Shown one piece after another: positions 18,623-28,135 of a stretch of DNA of 64,000 bases. The stretch comes from Streptomyces sp. NRRL S-87 (GTDB lineage Bacteria > Actinomycetota > Actinomycetes > Streptomycetales > Streptomycetaceae), in contig NZ_JOGB01000031.1 in assembly GCF_000719335.1 (NCBI RefSeq), positions 44,237 to 108,236 of the forward strand, given 5' to 3'. The notes under the pieces were generated by a model. The model worked only from the letters and a program-made list of their open reading frames with translations, had not been told where the DNA came from and ran no database searches. A program made the translations under genes and the position numbers. Position 1 is the first letter of the stretch. Each line of letters opens with the position of its first letter.

Positions 18623-19405
18623 TCAGGTACGGCTGAGGAGTTCCTCGCGTCGGGCCAGCGCCCACGCGCGCTCCTCCTCGATGTCTGGGATGAAGTCCTG
18701 CCGCAGGAATGCCGCCCAGGGGTCGAGGCCGAGTGGGCCCAAGCGCGCTATCCGCTCGGTTTCGTCACGCTGCAACCGCGCCAGCGCGTCCAGCACGTCG
18801 GCCGGGTCGGCGCCGTAGGCGTCGCACAGCAGCCGCAGCCGTCGCGCCAACGGTGCGCCGGCAGGGCCGTAGCCGACTCTGCGCTGACGGTCGTGAAGTC
18901 TCAAAGGCACGCTGTACCAGGCCAGTTGCGCGAGGTCGTCGATGGCCTCGCCGGGTATGGCCAGGTCCCAGTCGATGAAGCCCACCAGGCGGTCGTCCGC
19001 CCAGACCGAGTTCCAGCTCGTGAGGTCGCCGTGGCGCATGATCTGCCCGGGACGCCAGCAGGCGTCCGGGTCACTCCAGACGGCCTGCGCTGAGGGCCGG
19101 AAGTCGCGTACGGCCTCGTGGTAGTCACGTAGCCACCGCCCGAGCGCAACGACGCCCTTGTCCGCGAGAAGTGCCCGGGGCCACGGGTACAGCCCGACTT
19201 CGCCATGCAGCAGCGACACCATCTCGTGGCCGTCCACCGGGCCGTCACCCAGGGCGCGCGGCACGCCAGCGAATCCCACCTGCTCCAGGTGCCGCAGTAG
19301 TTCCCGCACCGCGGGGGTCCACACGCGCCAGGGCCGGAGGATGGTCTCGCCCTCACGCCGCACCGTCGACAGCCCGCCACGCATCGATTCACCGTCCTGG
19401 ATCAT
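18623..19405 (-). CDS. APH-like phosphotransferase
   Basis: 260 residues with the aminoglycoside-phosphotransferase/choline-kinase fold signatures: the catalytic HGDLTSWN at 125-132 (Asp127 base and Asn132 for Mg) and the metal-binding FIDWD at 143-147. The N-terminal kinase lobe is short: the GGLSTVRREGETILRP stretch resembles the nucleotide-binding loop and strand. Members phosphorylate small molecules or antibiotics; the substrate cannot be inferred, and nothing nearby suggests a biosynthetic cluster. The ATG at 19405 has an AGGA-like site upstream. It stands alone between two terminators or gaps. Confidence 0.85.
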   Translation of the reverse strand: MIQDGESMRGGLSTVRREGETILRPWRVWTPAVRELLRHLEQVGFAGVPRALGDGPVDGHEMVSLLHGEVGLYPWPRALLADKGVVALGRWLRDYHEAVRDFRPSAQAVWSDPDACWRPGQIMRHGDLTSWNSVWADDRLVGFIDWDLAIPGEAIDDLAQLAWYSVPLRLHDRQRRVGYGPAGAPLARRLRLLCDAYGADPADVLDALARLQRDETERIARLGPLGLDPWAAFLRQDFIPDIEEERAWALARREELLSRT

Positions 19406-19615
19406 GATGGAATCCTAGTGAGCGCCGCATGGTGGACCGGGCACGGGACCCTTTCCGGCAGGTTCCATGCACGGGAAACTCGAAAGCGCTGTCGTGCCCC
19501 TGGCCGACCTATGGGGCCGGGAAGCGTCCCGCATCCGGGAGCAACTGCGCGACGCCCCCTCGTGGCAGGCGCGCTTCGCCTCAGCAGGCTCCTGCCCGCC
19601 AAGGGCGGGGGCGGG

Positions 19616-20077
19616 TCAGCGGGCCGCGAGCGAGGAGTCAGGGTGGAGCAGGGCCTCGCGGAGCCGGTCCGCGTCGACCAGCAGGGGGGCGTGGGGGTGG
19701 GGCGGGCTCAGCCAGGTCGCGGCGGCCGTGCCGTGGTCGTCGGCCGGGACCAGCAGCCACGTCCCCTCGCGCAGGACACGGGTGCCGGGTATGTCGCAGC
19801 GGTCTCCGGTCCCGGACCGGACCAGCACGATCAGGTGGAGGCGGACGTAGTCCGCGACGATCGGGTAGCCCGCCCCCGGGGGCAGCCCCAGCCGGTCCAG
19901 GCCCGCCAGGCCCCGCTCGAGCGGAGCGATGACGACCGCGTCCCAGGCGGTGCCGCAGGCCACCAGCTCGGGCTGGCGGGTGCAGGACGCCCAGCGCGTC
20001 TGGCACACGGTGTCCGGGGTGAGCAGGTCACTCCAGCGTGGTGCGGTGCGGGGGCTGGGCAGCAGGGGCGCGGGCAT
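19616..20077 (-). CDS. Hypothetical protein of about 153 residues
   Basis: The start at 20077 is set by GAGGAGG six bases upstream; a longer frame upstream is weaker. The sequence reads as a single alpha/beta domain: a segment WDAVVIAPLERGLAGLDRLG, then YPIVADYVRLHLIVLVRSGT, then a strand pair TWLLVPADDHGTAAATWLS and LLVDADRLREALL near the end. I believe similar small proteins occur in streptomycetes, but I know no function. No signal peptide or membrane segment. It faces the TetR gene across 121 bases. Confidence 0.7.
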   Translation of the reverse strand: MPAPLLPSPRTAPRWSDLLTPDTVCQTRWASCTRQPELVACGTAWDAVVIAPLERGLAGLDRLGLPPGAGYPIVADYVRLHLIVLVRSGTGDRCDIPGTRVLREGTWLLVPADDHGTAAATWLSPPHPHAPLLVDADRLREALLHPDSSLAAR

Positions 20078-20198
20078 AGCCGCCTCCTCAGGTCGGTCAG
20101 GAATCACTCGGACTGCATTCCGCCCCCGCATTCACCGTAAAGGCGAAAATTAAGAGTGTCTAGGTTTTCATTGGGGCGGCCCCGGATAGGGTCCCCTC

Positions 20199-20882
20199 GT
20201 GACCAATCCCCGCCGCCGCGGCACGTACGCGAAGACCGCCGCCAAGCGGAAGCTGATCCTCGATGCAGCCCTGGCCGCGTACGCCGAAGCCGGCAGCCGC
20301 GGCGTGTCCGTCACGGACATCGCGCAGCGCGTCGGGATGACCGACGCGGGCGTCCTGCACCACTTCGGCAGCCGCGAGGCCCTCCTGACCGCCGTGCTGG
20401 AGGCACGGGACGCCGCCTACACCGACACGTACGGCGAGGCCGAGGCACTCTGGCGCCCGGACATGGTCAGCCACTACGCGTCCACCCCCGGGCTCAGTCA
20501 GCTCTTCCTCGACCTCGCCGCAGCCGCCACCGAGCCCGGCCACCCAGGCCACACGTTCTTCACCGAGCGGTACCACACCCTGCGCGCCCGCTTCACCGAC
20601 GCCTTCGCCGCAGGCCGACCGGCGGAAGGAGCCCCACCCACCGCCGCACCGGACGCCGCCTGGGCCGCCCGGATGATCATCGCCGCTTCCGACGGACTCC
20701 AGTTCCAATGGCTCCTCGAGCCGTCCATCGACATGGCCGACGACCTCGCCCGCCTACGCGACCTCATGGTCGACGCACTCGGCACCACCCACACCAACCA
20801 CGACCACGTCGCCGACGACGGCGACGGCGACGGCGACGACGCAGCCGAGACCGCGGCCGACACAAACGCCACCTACGACTGA
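20199..20882 (+). CDS. TetR-family transcriptional regulator
   Basis: 227 residues from a GTG start. The N-terminal helix-turn-helix is canonical (KLILDAALAAYAEAGSRGVS then VTDIAQRVGMTDAGVLHHFG followed by SREALLTAVLEARD). The C-terminal ligand domain is typical in length. The last 25 residues are very acidic (DDGDGDGDDAAE) and encoded by a GACGGC-rich stretch, probably a disordered tail. Targets are unknown. The closest genes are the divergent hypothetical gene at 20077, which it could repress through the shared spacer, and the beta-helix gene downstream. Confidence 0.9.
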   Translation: MTNPRRRGTYAKTAAKRKLILDAALAAYAEAGSRGVSVTDIAQRVGMTDAGVLHHFGSREALLTAVLEARDAAYTDTYGEAEALWRPDMVSHYASTPGLSQLFLDLAAAATEPGHPGHTFFTERYHTLRARFTDAFAAGRPAEGAPPTAAPDAAWAARMIIAASDGLQFQWLLEPSIDMADDLARLRDLMVDALGTTHTNHDHVADDGDGDGDDAAETAADTNATYD

Positions 20883-21098
20883 CCAGCTACCGCCGGCCGC
20901 CACCGGGCCCTCCCGGCCGGCAGCGCTGAGCCGCACCGTCCTGCACCACCAGGCGCGTGTCTTCATACTCCGTCCGGGTGTCCGCCTGCCCGTACGGATC
21001 ACGTCGGGAAGCCGGAGGCCGTTGCGCATGGTCGGCTGGGCTCGGCTGGTTGCGGTCCCCGGACGGCCGGCCGTACACAGCAGAAGGAGGAGTCCCCG

Positions 21099-22487
21099 AT
21101 GTCTCGTCGGCATGTCCCGGCCGTCCTCGGCCTCGTGGCGGGCGCGCTGGTGGCGGTCCCAGCCCCGGCCGCTCACGCCGCCACGCTGCAGGTCCGCTGC
21201 TCGGTCCCGGATCTCGTCGCGGCGATCAACTCGGCGAACAGCTCACCGGGACCGGACACGCTCCAGCTGGCGCGCACGTGCACGTACACGTTGAGAGCGC
21301 CGGACCCCGTGAACCCCGGCAACGGGCTGCCGGCGATCACCAGTGAGATCACCATCGACGGGCGTGGGGCCACGATCAGGCGGGACGAGCACGGGGACAA
21401 GGTGGCGAAGTTCCGGATCCTCTTCGTCGCCCCGACGGGAAACCTCACTCTCACCCGCACGACGATCAGCGGCGGATTCGCCACTGACTGCCCCTTCTTC
21501 CCCGACCCCCCGGGCCTGGCTTGCGGCGGCGGCATTTCCAACACCGGAACGATGAAGGTGACCCGCAGCAAGTTCATCGGCAACACGTCCGAGTCCGACG
21601 TGTTCGCCCAGGGCGGCGCCATTGACAACCCCGGCACCGGAAGCGTGAGCGATACCGAGGTGACCCGTAATCATGTGATCTACAGCGGGAGCGACGTGGG
21701 TGGAGGCGCGGCCGGCGCTGCCATCGCGAACGACGGTCCGCTGGCGGTCACCCGCTCCCGGCTGACCGGAAACGTCGCGACCGTCGCCAAGGACACCCAG
21801 AGCTTCGCCTTCGGGGCCGGCATCATCAGCTTCGCCGAGACGACCGTCGAAGACACGGTCATCAGCAAGAACCGTTCCTTCGCCCCGGGCGGGTTCGCGC
21901 GTGGCGCCGTCGCCAACGGCATTCCGACGCCCGGCAGACTGGCCGTGACCGGCGGTGCCATCAGCGACAACACGTCAGACGCTCCCCACGGTTTCGCCCA
22001 GGGAGGCGGTATCGCGAACAACGCCCTGATGGCCGTGAACAAGGTGAGGATCAGCGGCAACCGGGCTGTCGCCGAAGGCGGCACCGCGCGAGGCGGCGGC
22101 GTCCGCGTCGGCCCCTTCGGCACGCTCGAACTGAACGACAGTCATATCACCGGCAACACCGTCGACGCACCGAACGGCACGGCTCAGGGCGGCGGTATCG
22201 ACAACCCCGACGGCGGCACCCTGACAGCCAGGCGCAACAAGGTCCTCCGCAACACGGTCACCGCCAAGGGCGGCACCGCTCAGGGCGGCGGCCTCTACCA
22301 CGCCGGGGGACCCGCGGGGCTGGGCACCACCACGCTGGAGGAGAACACCATCACCCACAACCGGGCCGGCGACGGCGGCGGCATCTTCAAGGCGTCCGGC
22401 GTGCTGACCCTGAATGGCGATGTCATCCGCGACAACCAGCCGAACAACTGCAGCCCGGCCGGCGCCGTCCCAGGCTGCACCGGCTGA
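21099..22487 (+). CDS. Secreted right-handed beta-helix repeat protein
   Basis: 462 residues with a Sec signal (VLGLVAGALVAVPAPAAHA) and a strong ribosome binding site (GAAGGAGG). The body consists of irregular repeats with the pattern G-G-I-x-N-x-G-x-L-x-V-x-x-S-x-I-x-G-N, for example GGGISNTGTMKVTRSKFIGN and GGGIDNPDGGTLTARRNKVL. This is the CSLREAI/parallel beta-helix type seen in polymorphic outer-membrane-like repeat proteins and polysaccharide-binding proteins; the N-terminal CSVPDLVAAINSANSSPGPDT is the family's usual cap. It likely acts outside the cell. No lyase residues could be assigned. Confidence 0.85.
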   Translation: MSRRHVPAVLGLVAGALVAVPAPAAHAATLQVRCSVPDLVAAINSANSSPGPDTLQLARTCTYTLRAPDPVNPGNGLPAITSEITIDGRGATIRRDEHGDKVAKFRILFVAPTGNLTLTRTTISGGFATDCPFFPDPPGLACGGGISNTGTMKVTRSKFIGNTSESDVFAQGGAIDNPGTGSVSDTEVTRNHVIYSGSDVGGGAAGAAIANDGPLAVTRSRLTGNVATVAKDTQSFAFGAGIISFAETTVEDTVISKNRSFAPGGFARGAVANGIPTPGRLAVTGGAISDNTSDAPHGFAQGGGIANNALMAVNKVRISGNRAVAEGGTARGGGVRVGPFGTLELNDSHITGNTVDAPNGTAQGGGIDNPDGGTLTARRNKVLRNTVTAKGGTAQGGGLYHAGGPAGLGTTTLEENTITHNRAGDGGGIFKASGVLTLNGDVIRDNQPNNCSPAGAVPGCTG

Positions 22488-22701
22488 CGGCGCCCCACTT
22501 CGTCTGAGCTGTCCGCGACATGCGGCGTACCGGGTTGTCGGCGGGGTTCCCGCTACTCGGCGCAGGCGGCCTTGGCGAGTCTGGGGGGCATCGACGAGCT
22601 GGGCGACCACCCTCTGATCGACCTGGCTGTCCCGCACCTCGTGCTTGTGGGTCCACAAGACGTCCGGCCAAGGAGCAGATCAGTGCGTCTTGGCCGTAGG
22701 C

Positions 22702-22725
22702 ACGGCCCGCCCTCGGGCGGGCCGT
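22702..22725. terminator. Hairpin between convergent beta-helix and WYL genes
   Basis: Perfect 11-bp stem ACGGCCCGCCC with a minimal loop, lying 215 bases after the beta-helix stop and 81 bases beyond the WYL gene stop. The rest of the 318-base gap (22488-22805) shows no gene. Confidence 0.7.
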
Positions 22726-22805
22726 CCGAGAGGGCGGTGGTCGACAGGTGATTCGTCTTCACCTGAAGGCATGGGATGGCAGTATCCCGGCCGGTCGTAC
22801 CGGCG

Positions 22806-23801
22806 TCAGGCTTGGCGGGCAGAGGCTGCGAGCCGGTCGGCGAGCGCGGTGACGAGGTCTCGTAGTTCGTCCGGTCGCTCGATGACGAACGGCCGGTCGA
22901 GCGAGGCGAGCACGGGGGGCAACCAGTCGAGCCGCTCTGCTCTCAGTTCGACGTGGAGCCAACGCTCGGTCTGCGGATCTGCGGCTTCCGCGGGGACGGG
23001 CTCTTCCACGCTCGCGATGCCGGCGGGCAGTCGGGTGCGGATCTGTTCGACCGTCCCGTGGATCCGCAGGGTCACCTCGTACCGGTACGCGGCCTTGGCG
23101 AGCCCTGACAGGACGCGCTGTGCCGGATCGAGGCCGGCGGGCGGCTCGAACGCGCCTGGCAGGGTCCTCGCGTCGGCGATGCGGTCGAGCCGGAAGGTCC
23201 GGTCCTGGCCGATCTCGGGATCGGCGCCCGTGACGTACCACCGGCCCGCATGGGCGACGATCCCGTACGGGTGCAGCGTGCGTTCGCTTCGGCGGCCGTC
23301 CCGGGTGGTGTACCTGATCAAGGTCGGGCGGTGATGGCGTACCGCATCGGCGACGGTGAGCAGGACCCCTGTCTCCGGTGTGGCCACCTCGCCGGGCTCA
23401 GCCGTGAAGGCGAGGGATTCCATGACGGCGTCGAGCCGACGGGCCAGACGCTCGGGCAGTGCCCGGCGGATCTTGGCCGTCGCCGTCTCGCCCGCGGTTC
23501 CAGTCGTCGCCGGCCACCCGGTCCTGCGGCCGGCGACGAGGCCGAGCAGCACGGCAAGCGCCTCGTCGTCGTTGAGCATGAGCGGAGGCAGACGGTACCC
23601 GGGGGCCAGCCGGTATCCGCCGTAGCGGCCGCGGACCGTCTCGACCGGGATGTCGAGGTCGACCAGGTGGCCCACGTACCGCCGCACGGTGCGTCCGTCC
23701 ACACCGAGCCGGTCGGCGAGTTCGGCCATCGTTCTGGTGCCGCCCGACTGCAGGAGTTCCAGGAGGGTGAGCACGCGGCTGGTGGGTCGAGCCATGTCCA
23801 C
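22806..23801 (-). CDS. YafY-type HTH / WYL-domain regulator
   Basis: 331 residues. Residues 1-60 form an HTH_11 domain (SRVLTLLELLQSGGTRTMAE then LADRLGVDGRTVRRYVGHL). A WYL domain (RTLHPYGIVAHAGRWYVTGAD) begins at about 175 and is followed by the WCX C-terminal extension. WYL domains sense ligands including nucleic acids, and YafY-like proteins are common regulators of a divergent gene. That arrangement holds here: the VOC gene begins 88 bases away. A short dyad GGAC-CGATTCT-GTCC (about 23820-23834) in the spacer is a candidate operator. Two ATGs (23801, 23795) are possible. Confidence 0.88.
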   Translation of the reverse strand: MDMARPTSRVLTLLELLQSGGTRTMAELADRLGVDGRTVRRYVGHLVDLDIPVETVRGRYGGYRLAPGYRLPPLMLNDDEALAVLLGLVAGRRTGWPATTGTAGETATAKIRRALPERLARRLDAVMESLAFTAEPGEVATPETGVLLTVADAVRHHRPTLIRYTTRDGRRSERTLHPYGIVAHAGRWYVTGADPEIGQDRTFRLDRIADARTLPGAFEPPAGLDPAQRVLSGLAKAAYRYEVTLRIHGTVEQIRTRLPAGIASVEEPVPAEAADPQTERWLHVELRAERLDWLPPVLASLDRPFVIERPDELRDLVTALADRLAASARQA

Positions 23802-23889
23802 GAGCCTAGCGTCGATACCGGACCGATTCTGTCCACTATCTGCTCTAGCGTCCGAGGTGCAACGGCTTCACCAGCTTGAGGAGAGCACC

Positions 23890-24288
23890 ATGGACTTCGT
23901 CTCGATCCGGATCATCACCAGTGACGTCGCGCGCCTCGTCGACTTCTACGAGCGAGCCACCGGTGTGCGGGCGGACTGGGCGACCGAGGACTTCGCCGAA
24001 TTGCGGACCCCGAGCGCGACCCTCGCCATCGGCAGCACCCGCACTGTGGCACTGTTCGCTCCCGGCTCCGCCCGTCCGGCCGACAACCACACCGTGATCA
24101 TCGAATTCCTCGTGGCCGACGTGGACGGCGTCTACCGGAACCTGGCCGATTTCGTCGCCGACTTCGTGACCGAGCCCACCACGATGCCCTGGGGGAACCG
24201 GTCGCTCCTGCTCCGTGACCCCGACGGCAACCTCGTCAACTTCTTCACCCCTGTCACGCCGGTGGCCGTCGAGAAGTTCGCTCGCTGA
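23890..24288 (+). CDS. VOC-family (glyoxalase/dioxygenase fold) protein
   Basis: 132 residues with two beta-alpha-beta-beta-beta modules: ISIRIITSDVARLVDFYERA-like N-terminal half and the C-terminal PWGNRSLLLRDPDGNLVNFF, where RDPDGNLVNF is the family hallmark (E/F position occupied by F). The usual metal ligands His and Glu are not all present, so a metal-free binding role such as ligand sequestration is possible. The ATG at 23890 follows GAGGAGAGCACC. It is divergent from, and probably controlled by, the WYL regulator. Confidence 0.85.
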   Translation: MDFVSIRIITSDVARLVDFYERATGVRADWATEDFAELRTPSATLAIGSTRTVALFAPGSARPADNHTVIIEFLVADVDGVYRNLADFVADFVTEPTTMPWGNRSLLLRDPDGNLVNFFTPVTPVAVEKFAR

Positions 24289-24352
24289 CGACCGTGCGAG
24301 CGGGCGGGCCGGCCGTGCGCCGGCGCGGTCGACAGGCCCTGGGGCTGGTGTC

Positions 24353-25330
24353 CTAGTTCCCGGGGCGGACGTCCGGCAGCAGCTCCGCCACCGGCGTCCG
24401 GGCGTGGCGCACCGATCTGCCCGTGCGGGTCGTCGTCAGGAGCCCGGCCGCCCGCAGTGCCGCCGCGTGTTCGGAGGCGGTCGCGTTGCTCACCCGCAGT
24501 GCCCGGGCCAGCTCCGTGGTCGTGTGTGGCTCCTCGAGCAGGCGCAGGAGGTCCGCCCGGGTACGGCCCAGGGCTGCCGCCAGGGGCTCGTCGGGCCCGT
24601 CCGCGGTGTCCGGTGCGGGTGGGAGGCCGGGGCCCGCCGGAAAGGTGAGGACCACGGGGCCGGCCGGGACGTCCTGGACGAGCGGGCCCGAGGGATGGTG
24701 GAAGCTCGGCAGCAGGACGAGGCCGCGGCCGGCCGGGCGGACCTCGCGCTCGGCGGCGGACGGCCACTCCCAGACGGCGCCGTCGAAGCGGCTGCCCGGC
24801 GCCAGGGACGTGAGCGCGGCGGCCAGGCCGTGCTCGGCGACCGTCAGGGCGTGCCGGGCGAAGGCCTCGCGGTGCAGGTCCTGGACCTGCGGCCACACCG
24901 GTGCCAGCACCGCCTCGTACGCGGCCCGCTGGGCCCGGCGCAGCGTCCGCCAGGACGCCGCCTCGTCCGCGTGCAGCCCGCGGATCCAGCGCGGCGCCGG
25001 GCGCCCCGCCCCGTACACCCGCTCCAGCTCGGCGCGGACGTGCTCCGGGCGGGTCGCGCGGATCCACGCGAAGGCCTCCTCCAGGGTCTCGCCGAGTACG
25101 TCGAGGAAGGCCGGCGGCCGCCCGTCCGGCACCAGATCGGCGACCGGGTCCGCGGCGGCCGGCAGGCTGCGCAGGGCCCGGGCGCGCCAGCGACCGACGA
25201 GCAGGAGGTCCGGGCCGGGCGCGACGACGGTCGTCAGGGCCGCGTGGAGCTCCTGGAGCGGGGCCGGGCGGGGCGCGAAGCGCACCCGCGCGAGGTCGTC
25301 CGCCGTGACGTGGATCCGCAGCACCTTCAC
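24353..25330 (-). CDS. ArsR-like winged-helix regulator with large N-terminal domain
   Basis: 325 residues. The C-terminal 80 residues form an ArsR-type winged helix (LGRTRADLLRLLEEPHTTTE then LARALRVSNATASEHAAALR and AAGLLTTTRTGRSVRH). The ~230-residue N-terminal part (VLRIHVTADDLARVRFAPRP) matches the streptomycete DUF5937-type arrangement as I remember it. GTG starts at 25330 or 25324 both lie near AGGGAG. It is divergent from the Tat-exported hydrolase 79 bases away, the likely target. The GCCGGC dyad at 24308-24324 may serve as its terminator. Confidence 0.8.
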   Translation of the reverse strand: MKVLRIHVTADDLARVRFAPRPAPLQELHAALTTVVAPGPDLLLVGRWRARALRSLPAAADPVADLVPDGRPPAFLDVLGETLEEAFAWIRATRPEHVRAELERVYGAGRPAPRWIRGLHADEAASWRTLRRAQRAAYEAVLAPVWPQVQDLHREAFARHALTVAEHGLAAALTSLAPGSRFDGAVWEWPSAAEREVRPAGRGLVLLPSFHHPSGPLVQDVPAGPVVLTFPAGPGLPPAPDTADGPDEPLAAALGRTRADLLRLLEEPHTTTELARALRVSNATASEHAAALRAAGLLTTTRTGRSVRHARTPVAELLPDVRPGN

Positions 25331-25409
25331 AACTCCCTGCTCTCCGCCAGCCTTTCGGGCAGGGCCTGAACCTTCGCGGCCCGACCCGGTGCGCCCCCAG
25401 GATGCTCGC

Positions 25410-26477
25410 ATGACCTCCCGACGCACCCTCCTCAAAGGCGCCCTGGCCGTGCCGCTCGCCCCCGTCGCAGCCCGACTGCGGGCCCCCGAGGCGCTCTCGC
25501 TGCCCGCACCGACCGGCCCGTACCCCGTCGGCCTGCGCACCGTCCACCTCACCGACCCGACCCGTACCGACCCTTGGGTGGGCGGGGCTCGTGAGGTCAT
25601 GCTCACCGTCCTGTACCCGGCCGCCGTGGTGCGCGGCTGCCCGCGGGCCGCGCAGCTGACGCCGGCCGAGGCACGCAGGTTCGCCGAACTGGCCCCGAGG
25701 ATCCACCCGGGTCTCCCGTCGGAGGGCACGGTGGACTGGGGCGCCGTACGCACCCACGGGCGTGTCGGCGCACCCCCACTGCCGGGGCGGCGGCCGGTGC
25801 TCCTCTACAGCCCGGGCGGCGGGGACTGCCGCGCCCTCGGCAGCAGTCTGGCCGAGGACCTGGCGAGCCACGGCCGGACCGTGGTCCTCGTCGACCACCC
25901 CGGGGACGCCAGTCAGGTGGAACTGCCGACCGGGCTGCGCACCACCGTCCTCATGGGGCCGCCGGACCCGGCGACCTTCCGCACCATGATCGAGACCCGG
26001 GTGGCCGACCTCCGGCTCGTCCTCGACCGACTCCCCCGCTTGCTGCCGGAGGCCTCCGGCATCGGGATCTACGGGCATTCCGCCGGGGGCACCGCCGCCG
26101 TGTACGCCGCCGACCGCGCCCCGCGGGTCAATGCCGTCGCCAACCTGGAGGGCTATCTCGACCTGGAGGGCTATCCCGATCTCGCGGCCGTGCCCGACAT
26201 CGGCCGACCGCTCCTGCTCTTCCGCACCGACGGCTTCTCCGCGGGCGCCGACCGGATCGACAGCTCGTGGCGGGGGGTGTCGGGGGAACGGGCGGTGCTC
26301 CGGGACGCCAACCACTGGGCCTTCACCGACTACGCGGCCCTGGTACCCCAGCTGGCTGCCGCCGGCCTGGTCACGGCCGAGGCGCGGACCGCTCTGGTGG
26401 GCCGCGGCGACCCGACCCGGACGATCGCGACGGTACGACGCCGGGTGGACCGCTTCTTCGCACGCCACCTGCCGTAG
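25410..26477 (+). CDS. Tat-exported alpha/beta hydrolase, PAF-acetylhydrolase-like
   Basis: 355 residues. The start MTSRRTLLKGALAVPLAP is a twin-arginine signal (SRRTLLK). The enzyme has the platelet-activating-factor acetylhydrolase/lipase layout: VLLYSPGGGDCR (oxyanion loop), GIYGHSAGGTAAV (nucleophile Ser), LLLFRTDG (acid) and DANHWAFTDY (His). The region VVLVDHPGDASQVEL is typical of this group. It likely hydrolyses lipid or ester substrates outside the cell. Its gene diverges from the ArsR-like regulator and ends at a hairpin. Confidence 0.87.
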   Translation: MTSRRTLLKGALAVPLAPVAARLRAPEALSLPAPTGPYPVGLRTVHLTDPTRTDPWVGGAREVMLTVLYPAAVVRGCPRAAQLTPAEARRFAELAPRIHPGLPSEGTVDWGAVRTHGRVGAPPLPGRRPVLLYSPGGGDCRALGSSLAEDLASHGRTVVLVDHPGDASQVELPTGLRTTVLMGPPDPATFRTMIETRVADLRLVLDRLPRLLPEASGIGIYGHSAGGTAAVYAADRAPRVNAVANLEGYLDLEGYPDLAAVPDIGRPLLLFRTDGFSAGADRIDSSWRGVSGERAVLRDANHWAFTDYAALVPQLAAAGLVTAEARTALVGRGDPTRTIATVRRRVDRFFARHLP

Positions 26478-26514
26478 GCCGTCGCTCGCGAATCCCGCCG
26501 GGCCCCTGCCGCCT

Positions 26515-26540
26515 CGCACGGCACTCCCCCGGGCCGTGCG
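26515..26540. terminator. Hairpin between hydrolase and M23 peptidase genes
   Basis: Perfect 8-bp stem CGCACGGC with a 10-base loop, 38 bases after the hydrolase stop, between convergent genes. Confidence 0.6.
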
Positions 26541-26725
26541 GACCCGGGGCTCGCGCAGTCGTCAGGCGCGGGGTGACTTGTTCCGGTACGTACCCGTCCG
26601 CGGTGACGCCGTAGAACCCGGGTCCGCACGGGACGTTCCGGTCGAGCTGACTGCGAAGGGCGCTCGTTGTCGACGTGATGCCGTGGCGGGCGAGGTCTGG
26701 CCGACGTCGGGCCCGACACACGTCC

Positions 26726-28135
26726 TCACGACTCCGGGAAGTCGACCACGGCCAGGGCGAGGGGCAGCTCGTCGGTGCGGGACTGTGCCTCGGGCAGCCT
26801 GCCCTGCAGGAAGGTGCCGCTCAGGTAGTCGTCGGTGGCCAGCCAGACCGTGGAGGGGATCTGGCCCTGGTAGGTGAAGCGGTCGATGACGTAGGGGACG
26901 GCGTCGGCCTCCAGCAGCGACGGGTTGTCCATCAGCTGGAAGTGCAGGTGAGGGGCGTTGGAGTTGCCGGTGTTGCCCAGATCCGCGATCTTCTGGCCCT
27001 TCTTGACCTTGTCCCCCGGCTTGACCAGCAGACTGCCTTTGATCAGATGCGCGTACATGGCCCAGACGCCACCGCCGAGGTCCTGGATGATGTGGTTGCC
27101 GTCCACGTTCTGGACGGTGAGCTTCGGACCGAGGACGGGGTCGTTGGCGGGCAGGATGCCGGGGGTGCCGGCCTCGACGGTGTCGAGCGTCGAACTCACG
27201 GTGCCGTCGGCCACCGCGTAGACCGCCTCGCCGTAGTCGGCATAGCTCTCGTTCTTCGTCTTGTCACCGCTGTAGAACTTGCCCTCGTCGGTGAGTTTCA
27301 TCCAGTCGATGGCGAAGCGCTGGGAGTTGCCCAGCTTGCCGTTCACCGAGTTGAGCGCCGTACGGTGCGCCCCGCCGGTGCCGCAGCAGCCGTTCGCGGC
27401 GACCCAGTCGTCCCCCCTGAGCGGGGGTGCGATGACCCGCGGCTTGCCGGAGGAGATGTCGAACGGAGCGGCGAGGTAGCTGATCGGACTCGGCCTGGTG
27501 GCCGGGGGCGCGGCCTGCCCGGTGAGGGACAGCCGGTGCACGACCTCGGCCGGCGCCTGGTCCAGCGAGTCGAAGGTCAGGTCCACCATCAGGGCTCGGG
27601 ACTGGCCGGGGGGCATGACGGTGTCGGTGGCGTTCGACGAGGGCAGGACCCGCAGCAGGTTGCAGGCTCCGTACTCGCAGTCGGGATCCACCAGTTGGCG
27701 GCTGGAGAGGGTGGCGACGACGGTGTCGGGGTGTTCGGCGTCGACCACCTGCACCTGGGTGAGGGTGGCCGGCAGCCGCGAGGCGTTGGTCAACTGCAGG
27801 TCGTAGGAGACGTGGTACTTCTGGTCGCTGCCCAGCCAGGGGAACGTCGGACTGCTGATCGGTGTCACGACCACGGGGCTGAAGCTGTCCGGCACGGTCA
27901 CGGCGGTCCGTGCGCCGGCGGGCGCGGCCTGATCGCCAGGGCGCGAGGAGGCTCCCTGTGCGGACGCACTCCCCGCGACGAGCAGCACCGCGACCAGCGT
28001 CGCGGACAGCGTCATCGGGCCCGTCCGCCGCCGTCCCGGGCGCGACCGCCTCCCTCGTCCTGGGCATGCTGCTCGCGACGGCAACCGCTTGGTGATCCCG
28101 TTCGGGTCCGGACGGGAGCGCTGCATGCTCATCAC
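26726..28135 (-). CDS. Secreted M23-family metallopeptidase
   Basis: 469 residues. A long basic leader precedes a hydrophobic signal at about 41-60 (MTLSATLVAVLLVAGSASAQ). A ~150-residue beta domain follows. The M23/LytM-like domain occupies about 250-400: HRTALNSVNGKLGNSQRFAI holds the first metal-site region, though the canonical HxxxD is altered to Q-R-F-A-I-D. Then come YGEAVYAVADGTV and the well-kept second half MYAHLI...GNTGNSNAPHLHFQL with both H-x-H ligands. M23 enzymes cleave peptidoglycan cross-bridges. Because the first His is not obvious, activity is uncertain. The 5' codons ATG-ATG-AGC-ATG leave the exact start open. Confidence 0.8.
   Translation of the reverse strand: MMSMQRSRPDPNGITKRLPSRAACPGRGRRSRPGRRRTGPMTLSATLVAVLLVAGSASAQGASSRPGDQAAPAGARTAVTVPDSFSPVVVTPISSPTFPWLGSDQKYHVSYDLQLTNASRLPATLTQVQVVDAEHPDTVVATLSSRQLVDPDCEYGACNLLRVLPSSNATDTVMPPGQSRALMVDLTFDSLDQAPAEVVHRLSLTGQAAPPATRPSPISYLAAPFDISSGKPRVIAPPLRGDDWVAANGCCGTGGAHRTALNSVNGKLGNSQRFAIDWMKLTDEGKFYSGDKTKNESYADYGEAVYAVADGTVSSTLDTVEAGTPGILPANDPVLGPKLTVQNVDGNHIIQDLGGGVWAMYAHLIKGSLLVKPGDKVKKGQKIADLGNTGNSNAPHLHFQLMDNPSLLEADAVPYVIDRFTYQGQIPSTVWLATDDYLSGTFLQGRLPEAQSRTDELPLALAVVDFPES

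Noticed and set aside
19467..19615. Rightward frame starting MHGKLESAVVPLADLWGREA
   Set aside because: About 45 plausible residues, then it runs into antisense of the next gene; too short to call.
24132..26519. 795-codon leftward frame across the VOC, ArsR-like and hydrolase region
   Set aside because: Runs antisense or out of frame to three well-supported genes and contains no recognisable protein.
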